From positions 796,307 to 860,306 of the forward strand of contig NZ_FXAY01000002.1 of assembly GCF_900177685.1 (NCBI RefSeq): a stretch of DNA of 64,000 nt, in the 5' to 3' direction. The number at the start of each line of letters is the position of its first letter. Position 1 is the stretch's first letter. The stretch comes from Agreia pratensis (GTDB lineage Bacteria > Actinomycetota > Actinomycetes > Actinomycetales > Microbacteriaceae). The notes under the pieces were generated by a model that had not been told where the DNA came from, did not search any database, and saw only the letters and a list, made by a program, of their open reading frames with translations. This document shows positions 25,732 to 34,124 of the stretch, one piece after another. A program made the position numbers and the translations under genes.

Positions 25732-25796
25732 ATTCGGTGCAGCTGCAGAGCCACCTCGTTGCTATTCGACGAGCGCAGCCTGAGCTTGCACCGAAT
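25732..25796. terminator. Inverted repeat between the convergent acyltransferase and monooxygenase genes
   Basis: ATTCGGTGCA (25732-25741) is perfectly complementary to TGCACCGAAT (25787-25796), with further partial pairing inside the loop. Its position between two converging genes fits a shared terminator. Confidence 0.5.
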
Positions 25797-25836
25797 GAGT
25801 GCGCTGGGACGCCGATGCGTCGACGGCAGCGAAGAT

Positions 25837-27060
25837 CTAGTGGTGAGAGCCGCGATGCCGGGTGGAGTCGATCGCGAAGTCGTACATCCACGGCATCGGC
25901 GTCGTTCCTGTTGCGGACGAGCGACGGTCCGTCAGGGGGAAGATGATGCGATCTCGCACGAGTGAGCCGATGGGCCCGAGCAGCTTGGCTCGGTCGAGCG
26001 CAACACCCTGAGCTCCGATTTTCGTGACGCGCTTCGTTCTGCGGCGGGCAAGCTCAGGAACGATGTCGCGAGGCGAACCGCCCTCGCGAACGATGTCACC
26101 GAGGATCACGGCATCTTCGAGTGCAAGAGAGGCACCTTGCCCTGACGTGGGCGGAATGGCGTGGGCCGCATCACCAATCAGAGCCACTGAGTCTCTGCCC
26201 CACAGCACGGAATTGCTCCGACCCGCAGCGGCCCATACGTCGAGCGCGGGCGTGCCTTCAACCAGATGCTGGATCGGCAGGGCGTCTCGAGCGGCAAGAG
26301 CGGCGAGAGCTTCCGGCCACGCGGCCGATGACATTCCGGGTACTGAGGCCGCGCCACCGGGTAACGCAGTCAGTCTGGGGTTGACGAACCACCATGTCCG
26401 CCCGTCATCCATCCCCACAGATCCGACGAAGCAGTCTCGGCCGAAACGGAACTGCAGAGAGCCCGCGGGTGTCTCGAAGTTCGGCGGCAGCGAGCCTGCC
26501 TCAGCGACGCCGCCGACGCCGACCAAGTCGGGCGTGGTTCTCTTCGCGTGAGTCTTCTCGCCTATGAGCGACGCGCGCACCGCGGAGTCGATGCCGTCTG
26601 CGCCAATGACCAGGTCGGCGGAGTAGGTTTCGGCCGAGCGGGTATGCACCCGAACCAGCGTTCCGATCTGCTCGGTGCTCACGACACGTGCACCGCGGAT
26701 CACCTCGATGCCGAGGCGTTCGACCTCCTCGCGGAGCACGCGGTAGAGGTCGGATCGGCGAACCGATCGCCCCGCAGGTCCCTCTCCTGGGCGCTGGCCG
26801 AGTGGCGTATCCGCCGTGATTCTGCCGTCTGGCGCGAACGTCGTGAGACGGGTCGTCGGGCTGCCTATCTCGCCCGTGGCTTCCCCGAGCCCGACAGCCT
26901 CGAGCGCCATCATGCCATTACTGGCGATTTGCAACCACGCGCCCACATCGTCGGCCGTGCGGTCGTATCGCTCGAGCACGCGTGTTTTCTGGCCTGCTTG
27001 GTGCAGCGAAACGGCAGCGGCGAGGCCCGCGATACCACCGCCCACGATCAGCGTGCGCAT
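25837..27060 (-). CDS. FAD-dependent monooxygenase (PHBH fold), 407 aa
   Basis: A group A flavoprotein monooxygenase. The dinucleotide motif is TLIVGGGIAGLAAAVSLHQA, the second FAD block SADLVIGADGIDSAVR carries the DG motif, and the third, VALIGDAAHAIPPTSGQGAS, is the GD(A/S)xH ribityl-binding sequence. It hydroxylates small, usually aromatic, substrates with NAD(P)H and O2. The specific substrate is unknown. The start is ATG 27060 (MRTLIVGGG). The in-frame codon 7 residues upstream gives MLDSAGH. An AT-rich stretch around 27105-27150 with the perfect palindrome ACGATCGT probably holds its promoter or operator. No regulator gene adjoins it. Confidence 0.88.
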   Translation of the reverse strand: MRTLIVGGGIAGLAAAVSLHQAGQKTRVLERYDRTADDVGAWLQIASNGMMALEAVGLGEATGEIGSPTTRLTTFAPDGRITADTPLGQRPGEGPAGRSVRRSDLYRVLREEVERLGIEVIRGARVVSTEQIGTLVRVHTRSAETYSADLVIGADGIDSAVRASLIGEKTHAKRTTPDLVGVGGVAEAGSLPPNFETPAGSLQFRFGRDCFVGSVGMDDGRTWWFVNPRLTALPGGAASVPGMSSAAWPEALAALAARDALPIQHLVEGTPALDVWAAAGRSNSVLWGRDSVALIGDAAHAIPPTSGQGASLALEDAVILGDIVREGGSPRDIVPELARRRTKRVTKIGAQGVALDRAKLLGPIGSLVRDRIIFPLTDRRSSATGTTPMPWMYDFAIDSTRHRGSHH

Positions 27061-27282
27061 GTGACCTGCCGAGTCGAGCAATCACCCATACCGCGAACCT
27101 CTTCCCATTTATCAGACGATCGTATAGCAAGATTTTGGGAGCAACAGCGTCGCTGTCTGCGCAACGAGAGGCCTTCTCTACGTGCTCGGCGGCCTCCATC
27201 GTGCACAAGGGGGATGCGCGTCGCATCTCCTGCTGTCAGGCTGAGGTTCAGATGCGTTCAGAGCGACGGAAGGGGGCCGGAC

Positions 27283-27912
27283 ATGGCTTGGAATCCGTTC
27301 CGCCGCGCGCCGGCGCCGTCACCGGATCCGCAACGGCCCGCGCAGGCCGAGCCACACGCATCCGATGACGATGGAGCCGCCCGCTGGCGCGAGCTCGCCT
27401 CACTGCTGTCGCCGGATGTCGGGCTCGCCGAGGTCGTGCTGCAGGCCTACTCCTCGCCGTCCGAATACTTCGAGGCTCATTCCGCCGAGGCGGAGAACAG
27501 GGGCATCGAAGACGACGCCGTCGATCCGTGGTTCGCTCTCGTCGACTGGCTGATCGAGAACGAGCTGGCGCACGAGCTCGATTGGAAGGACAACGCCGCC
27601 GAACTCGCGTGGGCGCTCAGTCGCATGAGCGCCGTGTTGTCGAGCGGCGTCGATCTGCAGTCTGTCGACGACGCGGATGCGCACCTCACGTTCGGCATGC
27701 TGCGCGCGAACGCGCTGCTCGCCCCGGCAGGCCTCGAGCTTCTCGTCTTCGACATCGACTCCGACTCGTACACGATCGTTCTCGTCGCGAGCGCCAACCG
27801 AGACAGGGTCGTGGCGCTCGCGGCAGAGCTCGGGCACCGCGTCGATGCCATGACGCTCGATCATGCGCGGCACTCCGGCGGGCGCGACTACGGCGACGGT
27901 ATCGAGCTCTGA
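27283..27912 (+). CDS. Uncharacterised acidic protein, 209 aa
   Basis: ATG 27283, preceded by AAGGGGG, gives MAWNPFRRAPAPSPDPQRPA, a proline-rich lead, followed by a folded acidic domain (VDPWFALVDWLIENELAHEL, DWKDNAAELAWALSRMSAVL, LELLVFDIDSDSYTIVLVAS). The pattern resembles DUF6630-type proteins, which have no assigned function. The upstream in-frame extension to 26548 lies antisense to the FAD monooxygenase gene and is not credible. The 3' end overlaps the convergent fusion gene by 25 bases, so both coding ends share DNA. Probably cytoplasmic. Confidence 0.7.
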   Translation: MAWNPFRRAPAPSPDPQRPAQAEPHASDDDGAARWRELASLLSPDVGLAEVVLQAYSSPSEYFEAHSAEAENRGIEDDAVDPWFALVDWLIENELAHELDWKDNAAELAWALSRMSAVLSSGVDLQSVDDADAHLTFGMLRANALLAPAGLELLVFDIDSDSYTIVLVASANRDRVVALAAELGHRVDAMTLDHARHSGGRDYGDGIEL

Positions 27913-29918
27913 AGCGCGGGGGCCATTCGCGGCGCTTCGATGACCGCATAGTTCTCTGCGTCGAAGCGCGACAGCCGTCGCTGAAAGGCGTAGGCGAAGT
28001 CGGGCCACAGCAGGGTGAGTCGTCTGCTGCGCTCGTCGACGTACCAGCTGTCGCATCCGCCGGTCAGCCACACGGTCGACGCGGCCTTGGCGTCGATCTC
28101 GTGCGTGTAGGCATCCTGCGCCTCGAGTGACACGTCGATCGCATCGACGCTGACTGCGTCGCGATGATCGAGCGCGGCGAGCACGTAGTCGATCTGCGCC
28201 TCGATCATCACCACCGCGCTGTTGTGGCCGAGGCTCGCATTGGGCCCATCGAGCACGAACATGTTCGGAAAACCGTGCACGGTCGTCGATGCGTGTGCCC
28301 GCATGCCGTCGGCCCACGCATCAGAGAGACGGATGCCGTCGGCCCCGTAGGTGCGCGCGGCGAACGGCGGGCGGGTCGACTCGAATCCGGTGGCGAACAC
28401 GAGCACGTCAAGCTCGAATGACGCGCAGCCCGCCGACGTCGCCACCCTGTCGGAGATCGAGCGCAGCGCCGACGGTTCGAGTGTGACAGAGGGGGAGGCG
28501 AGCGCGGGGTAGTAGTCGTTCGAGATGATCACCCGCTTGCAGCCGATCTCGTAGTCGGGCGTGGCCGCGGCTCGCAGCGAAGGGTCGTCGAGCTGGGCTT
28601 CGAGGTGGCCGAGCGCGCGATCGCGCAGCCGATCGATGAAGCCGGGCACACGCATCCGCTCGGCGAAGGCCGTCTCTGCACCCCAGAAGAGCTCGTCGCG
28701 CAGTGCCTCGTGCGCAGATGGATCATCGGCGAAGCGACGCTGCTCGTCGAGGGTGTACTCGCGATCGGGGCGCGGAACGACATAGGGCGCGCTGCGCTGG
28801 AACACGACGACGCTCGCGGCGACATCCGCCAGCCGGGGGATCAGCTGTGCGGCGGACGCTCCCGTGCCGACGACTCCGACGCGTCGTCCGCGGAGCTCGA
28901 CGGAGTCGTCCCACGTCGACGAGTGCATGACCGGCCCCGCGAAGGAGTCGAGCCCCGGCACATCCGGCATGCGGGCGTCCGAGAGCCGGCCCGCGGCGAC
29001 GATCAGCGTGCGGCAAAGGTATTCGCCCGAGCTCGTCGTCACCCGCCAGCGCAGCTCGTCTGCGAGCCAGCGCATCTCGAGCACCTCCGAGCGCAGCCGC
29101 AGATGCCCTTCGAGGCCCTCCGAGCGCACGGCGTCGCGCAGGTAGTCGTGAATCTCGCGGCCGCTCGCGAAGAAGTTCGACCAGTCGGGCTTCGGCAGAA
29201 ACGAGAACGAGTACAGATGTGAGGGGATGTCGCAGGCGACGCCGGGGTAGGTGTTGTCACGCCAGGTGCCGCCCACGTCGCCCGCGCGCTCGAGGATCAC
29301 GAATGACTTGTCGCCACGCCGTGCAAGACGGATGCCGGCTCCCAACCCCGCGAATCCCGCACCCACGATCACCGTGTCGACCTCTACTGCGCTGGTTGAG
29401 TGGTCGCGCAAGGGACGAGCCTGCAGGTCGACATCACCCACGGGTGGTCTCGATACGGCCGCGGGCGGCCTACTCGACCGGCGAGAGGGAGGTTTTGCGT
29501 CATCGAGGAAGTCTTCGATCGTGCTCAGGATGCGCGCCGGGCGCTCGCGCAGCGTGCCGCGCACATCGCCGAGCCCCGGCTCGCCCGAGGCGAGAACGAG
29601 CACGGGGAGAGCACCTGTCTCGGGTGCAGTGCCATCGAACTCGGGCTCGATGAGCACGAGTCGGCTGACGACTCCGCGCGTATCGAGCGTCGCTCGCACG
29701 GCCTCGTCGGCGTGCGCACCGACCGCGATGACGCAGCAGTCGTCGCCCGCCTCGGCGAGTTCCCGGGTCCATTCGTCGGAACTCCGCTTCGAGGTCACGC
29801 TCAGGTCGACGATCACCACGCGGCGATTACGTGCCAGCGTCGGGCCGAGGAACGCGAAGTCGTCGTCGCCCGAACCGCGCAGAAGAACGACCGTCGCACG
29901 CCCCGAGGGCTGCGTCAT
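27888..29918 (-). CDS. Fusion: degenerate alpha/beta-hydrolase-like domain + Baeyer-Villiger/flavin monooxygenase, 676 aa
   Basis: Residues 1-~140 look like an alpha/beta hydrolase (VVLLRGSGDDDFAFLG, VVIVDLS), but the nucleophile elbow is CVIAVGAHADEA with no GxSxG serine, so it should be inactive. Residues ~141-177 are a Pro/Arg/Ser linker, of which 146-158 are encoded by a REP-like palindrome. Residues ~180-676 are a class B flavoprotein monooxygenase: FAD motif IVGAGFAGLGAGIRL, the BVMO fingerprint FAGPVMHSSTW (FxGxxxHxxxW), NADPH motif VGVVGTGASAAQLIP, and ATGFESTRPPF. It oxygenates a ketone or heteroatom substrate with NADPH and O2. ATG 29918 overlaps the fbiC stop (ATGA), so it is co-translated with the cofactor gene. 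The substrate is unknown. The hydrolase-like domain may be structural. Confidence 0.82.
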   Translation of the reverse strand: MTQPSGRATVVLLRGSGDDDFAFLGPTLARNRRVVIVDLSVTSKRSSDEWTRELAEAGDDCCVIAVGAHADEAVRATLDTRGVVSRLVLIEPEFDGTAPETGALPVLVLASGEPGLGDVRGTLRERPARILSTIEDFLDDAKPPSRRSSRPPAAVSRPPVGDVDLQARPLRDHSTSAVEVDTVIVGAGFAGLGAGIRLARRGDKSFVILERAGDVGGTWRDNTYPGVACDIPSHLYSFSFLPKPDWSNFFASGREIHDYLRDAVRSEGLEGHLRLRSEVLEMRWLADELRWRVTTSSGEYLCRTLIVAAGRLSDARMPDVPGLDSFAGPVMHSSTWDDSVELRGRRVGVVGTGASAAQLIPRLADVAASVVVFQRSAPYVVPRPDREYTLDEQRRFADDPSAHEALRDELFWGAETAFAERMRVPGFIDRLRDRALGHLEAQLDDPSLRAAATPDYEIGCKRVIISNDYYPALASPSVTLEPSALRSISDRVATSAGCASFELDVLVFATGFESTRPPFAARTYGADGIRLSDAWADGMRAHASTTVHGFPNMFVLDGPNASLGHNSAVVMIEAQIDYVLAALDHRDAVSVDAIDVSLEAQDAYTHEIDAKAASTVWLTGGCDSWYVDERSRRLTLLWPDFAYAFQRRLSRFDAENYAVIEAPRMAPALQSSIPSP
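29446..29482. repeat. REP-like palindromic element, copy 3, inside a coding region
   Basis: It begins GGTCTCGATACGG and ends CCTACTCGACCGGC around GCCGCGGGCGGCC, the inverse orientation of the copies at 4022-4068 and 10026-10073. A further half-copy (GCTGGTTGAGTGG) lies near 29391. In the minus-strand gene it encodes residues 146-158 (RRSSRPPAAVSRP-type linker). Confidence 0.7.
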
Positions 29919-32356
29919 GAGCGCGACGTCTGGAGCGAGCTGCGACGCTCGGAGATCGGAAGCTGCAGTCGAGTGGCCGGTGGCGCGTCTGATCGGCGGG
30001 CGAACGCCAGCTGCTCGGGCGTCGGAGAGTCGTAGCTCGTCGTGCGCTGCCGCACGCCGCGCCCGATCTCGCTCGCAGTGCGCTCGAGGTCGGCGATGGT
30101 GAGCGAGCGGTGCGCTTCAGCGCCGGCCTCGGGCTTGGTCGTTCCGTCGAGCAGCAGCCCGCCCAGGTCGTCGGCTCCGCCGCGCAGCACCGACTGACTC
30201 TCGGCGAGTCCGAGCTTCGTCCACGCAGCCTGCACGTGGTCGATGCGCCCGTGCAGCAGTAGCCGCGCGACCGCGTGCACCGCGCGCGTCTGTCGCGCAT
30301 CCGGGCCGGCGACGCGGGCGACGTTCGCCGGAGCATCCAGCCGCACATAGGGCATCGGAATGAACTCGGTGAATCCGCCCGTCTCGTCGTGAATGCGTGC
30401 GAGCGTGCGCAGATGCGCGAGCTGCTGAAGCGGGGTCTCGACATGACCGTAGATCATGGTCGAGGTCGAGCGGAGTCCTGCTCGGTGAGCCGCTGTCATC
30501 GACGCGATCCACTCGGCGGCTGCAGGATCGGTGCCCTCGCTGAGAACGCGGCGAACGTCGTCGTCGAGGATGCGCGCGCCCGTTCCGGGCACGCTGTCGA
30601 CTCCGGCCTCGCGCAGGGCCTCGAGGTAGTCATGAAGCGGCAGGCCGAGGCGACTCGCTCCGTCGGTGATCTCGGTGGGGCGGTAGGCATGGAGGTGCAG
30701 GCCAGGCTGCTTGGCCCTGATCGCGCGCACGATGTCGAGATATGCAGTAGAAGGCATGTGCGCGGGAACGGCGCCTTGAATGCAGAGCTCGGTCGCTCCG
30801 AGGGCCGCGGCCTCATCGGCGAGTGCGCCGATCGTCTCGAGCGTGATGCCGCCGTTCTCGGGATCGATGCCATACAGCGACGAGTCGATGTTGCGGTTGA
30901 TCACGAAGGTCACGTCGTCGCCCACGGCGTCGAAGCGAATGTCGTCGGCCAGAGCGGTGAGCGCGTCGAGTTCGGTACCGGATGCCTGGAGAAGATCGAC
31001 ATAGTGCGCGTCGCTGAGGCCGCTCGGGTTCTTCTCGGCTGAGAGGAGTGCTTCGTTGCCCTTCGACACGTTCAGGGAACGGGGGCTCGAGTGCGCGGCA
31101 CGCGAACGGGGACGACCGACGACCGGGGCGTCCTCCCGGGCGAGGCCCGACGGCGCAGCCAGGGCGTCGACGTGCGGCCGGATGCGCGCGTCGATCCATT
31201 CGTCGGGCTCGCGCACGAATTGCGGATGCGCGGTCAGCCGTTCGCGCAGCTCGAATCCGGCGTCTTTCGTCAGCGCCGCGAGGGTGTCGAGCTCTGGCCA
31301 GGGGCGCTCCGGGTTGACGTGATCGGCGGTGAGCGGGCTCACCCCGCCCCAGTCGTCGATGCCGGCGCGCAGCAGCAGACCGAGTTCGTGCGCGTCGGTG
31401 AGGTTCGGCGGCGCTTGGATCGTCGCATCCGGGCCCATGACGACCCTGGCCACGGCCACGGCGGCGACGTATTCCTGCAGCGCGAGATCGACCTCGTTCT
31501 GCATGGCCGTTCGAGGCTTGGCGCGGAAGTTCTGAACGATCGTCTCCTGGATGTGCCCGTGGCGCTCGTGCGAGGCCCGGATCTCGAAGAGCGCCTCGGC
31601 GCGCTCCGCGTTGTTCTCGCCGATGCCCAGCAGCACGCCCGTGGTGAACGGAACCTTCGATCGACCCGCGTCGTCGAGCACGCGCAGTCGCAGCGCCGGA
31701 TCCTTATCGGGCGAGCCGTAGTGCACGCCGCCCTTCTCCGACCACAGCCGGGTGGCGGTGGTCTCGAGCATCATGCCCATCGATGGCGCGACCGGTCGGA
31801 GCGCCTGTAGCTCGCTCCACGACATCACGCCCGGGTTGAGGTGGGGGAGCAGCCCTGTCTCCTCGAGCACGAGAATGGCCATGGCCCTGATGTAGTCGAT
31901 GGTCGACGCATAGCCGTGGGCATCCAACCATTCGCGCGCAACCGGCCAGCGGTTCTCGGGCCGGTCGCCGAGGGTGAACAGCGCCTCCTTGCAGCCGAGC
32001 GCCGCGCCCGCCCGCGCCACCTCGAGAATCTCGTCGGGCGACATGTAGATGGGCTTGCCCTTGGTGGCCAGCTTGTTGGGCGTCTCGACGAAGATGCAGT
32101 AGTGGCAGCGGTCTTGACAGAGGTGCGTGACCGGAATGAACACCTTCTTCGAATACGTGATGATGCCCGAGCGGTCAGCGCGGTCGAGCCCCTCGTCGCG
32201 CAGCCGGCTCGACACCGCGAGCAGCCGATCGAGTTCGTCGCCGCGGGCGGAGAAGAGCAATTCTGCGTCGAACTGCGACACGTGACGGTCGCGCTCGACA
32301 CGACCCAGCGCATCCTGGATCTCTGAGATCGCGGGGGTGGGCGAAGCGTCTGTCAT
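29915..32356 (-). CDS. fbiC: FbiC-type CofG-CofH fusion with a cysteine-less CofH half, 813 aa
   Basis: FbiC makes FO, the chromophore of coenzyme F420, from tyrosine and 5-amino-6-ribitylaminouracil using two radical-SAM domains. The N-terminal CofG half is intact: CxxxCxxC at Cys80, Cys84 and Cys87 (HLCQDRCHYCIFVETP), EALFTLGDRPENRW, SMGMMLETTATRLW and HIQETIVQNFRAKP. The CofH half (about 445-813) is recognisable (IPGTxAxILDD-like VPGTGARILDDDVR, STSTMIYGHVETP, GGFTEFIPMPYVR). However, where CofH normally has its CxxxCxxC loop, this protein reads FVINRNIDSSLYGIDPENGG (485-503), with no cysteine and about a dozen residues missing. Residues 425-434 of the interdomain linker are encoded by an interspersed repeat. 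The start is ATG 32356, divergent from an amino-acid transporter. Confidence 0.85.
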   Translation of the reverse strand: MTDASPTPAISEIQDALGRVERDRHVSQFDAELLFSARGDELDRLLAVSSRLRDEGLDRADRSGIITYSKKVFIPVTHLCQDRCHYCIFVETPNKLATKGKPIYMSPDEILEVARAGAALGCKEALFTLGDRPENRWPVAREWLDAHGYASTIDYIRAMAILVLEETGLLPHLNPGVMSWSELQALRPVAPSMGMMLETTATRLWSEKGGVHYGSPDKDPALRLRVLDDAGRSKVPFTTGVLLGIGENNAERAEALFEIRASHERHGHIQETIVQNFRAKPRTAMQNEVDLALQEYVAAVAVARVVMGPDATIQAPPNLTDAHELGLLLRAGIDDWGGVSPLTADHVNPERPWPELDTLAALTKDAGFELRERLTAHPQFVREPDEWIDARIRPHVDALAAPSGLAREDAPVVGRPRSRAAHSSPRSLNVSKGNEALLSAEKNPSGLSDAHYVDLLQASGTELDALTALADDIRFDAVGDDVTFVINRNIDSSLYGIDPENGGITLETIGALADEAAALGATELCIQGAVPAHMPSTAYLDIVRAIRAKQPGLHLHAYRPTEITDGASRLGLPLHDYLEALREAGVDSVPGTGARILDDDVRRVLSEGTDPAAAEWIASMTAAHRAGLRSTSTMIYGHVETPLQQLAHLRTLARIHDETGGFTEFIPMPYVRLDAPANVARVAGPDARQTRAVHAVARLLLHGRIDHVQAAWTKLGLAESQSVLRGGADDLGGLLLDGTTKPEAGAEAHRSLTIADLERTASEIGRGVRQRTTSYDSPTPEQLAFARRSDAPPATRLQLPISERRSSLQTSRS
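31057..31082 (-). repeat. Copy of the CCCTGA..TGTCGAAGGG repeat inside fbiC
   Basis: On the minus strand the element CGTTCCCTGAACGTGTCGAA (plus GGGCA) differs from the intergenic copy at 63583-63608 at only two of 26 positions. It encodes PRSLNVSKGN at residues 425-434, between the CofG and CofH halves. Confidence 0.8.
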
Positions 32357-32570
32357 CAGCGTCTTTCTGCGGGGGGAAGGGTGGAACGAGCACTCGACGG
32401 AGTGCCGGTGGGCCCAAATCCAGGCCCGCGCGCTGATTGCCTTCAACTATACGCGCGGGCCAGAGTGGCGGTCCGCGACGGTGCCCGTCATGCGGCGTCA
32501 CGGAATTTTCTCGCTGCTTCGAGCGCTGGCTACCCTGAACACCTTCAGTCACACAGCAAAGGACCACCCC
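32357..32570. promoter_or_regulatory. Divergent promoter region, fbiC / amino-acid transporter
   Basis: 214 bases without a credible gene. A TACCCT -10-type hexamer at 32531-32536 precedes the transporter, giving a leader of about 25-30 nt that contains its AAAGGA ribosome site (32558-32563). No clear element was assigned to fbiC. Confidence 0.4.
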
Positions 32571-33401
32571 GTGAAACGCTCCTCCTCTTTCGTCGCGCTC
32601 ATCTCGCTCGCCGCAGCCGCAACTCTTGCCCTGGGTGCGTGCGCGAGCCCGTCGTCGACATCTGGCGGCTCGACGAGCGAGGGCAAGCTGAAGGCCAACT
32701 CGCTCGCCGCGATCAAGGAGTCTGGAGTTCTGACGGTCGGCACCGAGGGCACCTACAAGCCTTTCAGCTATCACGAAGACGGAACCGGCGAACTCACCGG
32801 CTACGACGTCGAGATCATCACGGCTGTCGCCGACAAGCTCGGAGTGAAGCCGAAGTTCGAGGAGACCCAGTGGGACGCGATCTTCGCGGGTCTCGAGGCC
32901 GGCCGCTTCGACGTGATCGCCAACCAGGTCTCGATCAATGACGAGCGTTCGGCAAAGTACGACTTCTCGAAGCCCTACACGGTGAGCCCCGGCGTCATCG
33001 TCGTGAAAGACGACAACACCGACATCACGTCGTTCGCCGACCTCGCCGGCAAGACCACGGCGCAGTCGCTGACCAGCAACTGGTACGAGCTGGCCCAGAA
33101 GAACGGCGCCAACGTCGAGGCCGTCGAAGGCTGGGCGCAGGCCGTTGCACTGCTCGAGCAGGGTCGCGTCGACGCCACGGTGAACGACAACCTCACCTTC
33201 CTCGACTACCAGAAGCAGAAGGGCGACACCGGCCTCAAGATCGCCGCCGAGACAGACGACCCCTCGCTCAACGCGTTCGTCTTCGCCAAGGGAAACACCG
33301 AGCTGCAGCAGGCCGTCGACAAGGCGCTCGATGACCTTCGCGCCGACGGAACGCTGGCGAAGATCTCCGACAAGTACTTCGGAAGCGACGTCACCCAGTA
33401 G
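32571..33401 (+). CDS. Polar amino-acid (possibly cystine) ABC transporter substrate-binding lipoprotein, 276 aa
   Basis: Signal peptide with lipobox (LALGAC, Cys24) and a class-3 periplasmic-binding-protein fold: SGVLTVGTEGTYKPFSYHED, GELTGYDVEIITAVADKLG, WDAIFAGLEAGRFDVIANQV, KPYTVSPGVIVVKDD and QAVALLEQGRVDATVNDNLT. These match polar amino-acid receptors, most like the cystine (TcyA/FliY) group, but ligand identity is inferred. The start is GTG 32571 with AAAGGA 7 nt upstream. It is the first gene of a three-gene importer, with the permease and ATPase following. Confidence 0.9.
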   Translation: MKRSSSFVALISLAAAATLALGACASPSSTSGGSTSEGKLKANSLAAIKESGVLTVGTEGTYKPFSYHEDGTGELTGYDVEIITAVADKLGVKPKFEETQWDAIFAGLEAGRFDVIANQVSINDERSAKYDFSKPYTVSPGVIVVKDDNTDITSFADLAGKTTAQSLTSNWYELAQKNGANVEAVEGWAQAVALLEQGRVDATVNDNLTFLDYQKQKGDTGLKIAAETDDPSLNAFVFAKGNTELQQAVDKALDDLRADGTLAKISDKYFGSDVTQ

Positions 33402-33455
33402 GGCTGTCGCGAAAGAGGGTCGGGCGATGACGCTCCCGTACGGAAAGATTGACGA

Positions 33456-34124
33456 ATGACCGAATCGCTGTGGGATCTGCTCCTGCGATCGCTCCTCCCC
33501 ATCGTGGGAGGGGCGCTCACGGGTACCATCCCGCTGGCGTTGATGTCGTTCGTGCTGGGGCTGGTCATCGCGCTCGGAATCGCGCTGATGCGGCTCTCGC
33601 GCATCTGGATCGTGTCGGGCGTCGCGCGCGCGTACATCTCGATCATCAGGGGCACACCGCTGCTGGTGCAGTTGTTCGTGATCTTCTACGGGCTGCCATC
33701 GATCGGCATTCTCGTCGACCCGTGGCCGAGCGCCATCATCGCCTTTTCGCTCAATGTGGGCGGCTACGCGGCCGAGGTGATCAGGGCGGCCATTCTCTCG
33801 GTACCCAAGGGGCAGTGGGAGGCCGGCTACACGATCGGCATGTCGCGGGGGCAGACGCTTGTTCGCGTCATCCTTCCGCAGGCGGCTCGGGTCTCCGTGC
33901 CTCCGCTGTCGAACACCTTCATCAGCCTCGTCAAAGACACATCGCTCGCGTCGCTGATTCTGGTGACAGAGTTGTTCAGGCAGGCGCAGCAGATCGCGGC
34001 GTTCAGCCAGGAGTTCATGGCGCTGTACATCGAGGCCGCCGTCGTCTACTGGGTGATCTGCCTCGTGCTCTCGAGCGCCCAGTCCGTGCTCGAGAAGAGG
34101 CTGGATCGCTATGTCGCCCACTGA
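33456..34124 (+). CDS. Polar amino-acid ABC transporter permease, 222 aa
   Basis: A HisM/TcyB-type permease with about five membrane spans. AYISIIRGTPLLVQLFVIFY is the N-terminal family signature, and EAGYTIGMSRGQTLVRVILP the cytoplasmic EAA coupling loop. VSVPPLSNTFISLVKDTSLA is the conserved stretch before the last spans. ATG 33456 is 54 bases after the receptor stop. Its 3' end overlaps the ATPase gene by 14 bases. Confidence 0.93.
   Translation: MTESLWDLLLRSLLPIVGGALTGTIPLALMSFVLGLVIALGIALMRLSRIWIVSGVARAYISIIRGTPLLVQLFVIFYGLPSIGILVDPWPSAIIAFSLNVGGYAAEVIRAAILSVPKGQWEAGYTIGMSRGQTLVRVILPQAARVSVPPLSNTFISLVKDTSLASLILVTELFRQAQQIAAFSQEFMALYIEAAVVYWVICLVLSSAQSVLEKRLDRYVAH

Noticed and set aside
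26548..27282. A long N-terminal extension of the 27283-27912 gene
   Set aside because: It is antisense to the FAD monooxygenase and lacks family similarity. The ATG at 27283 has a purine-rich ribosome site.
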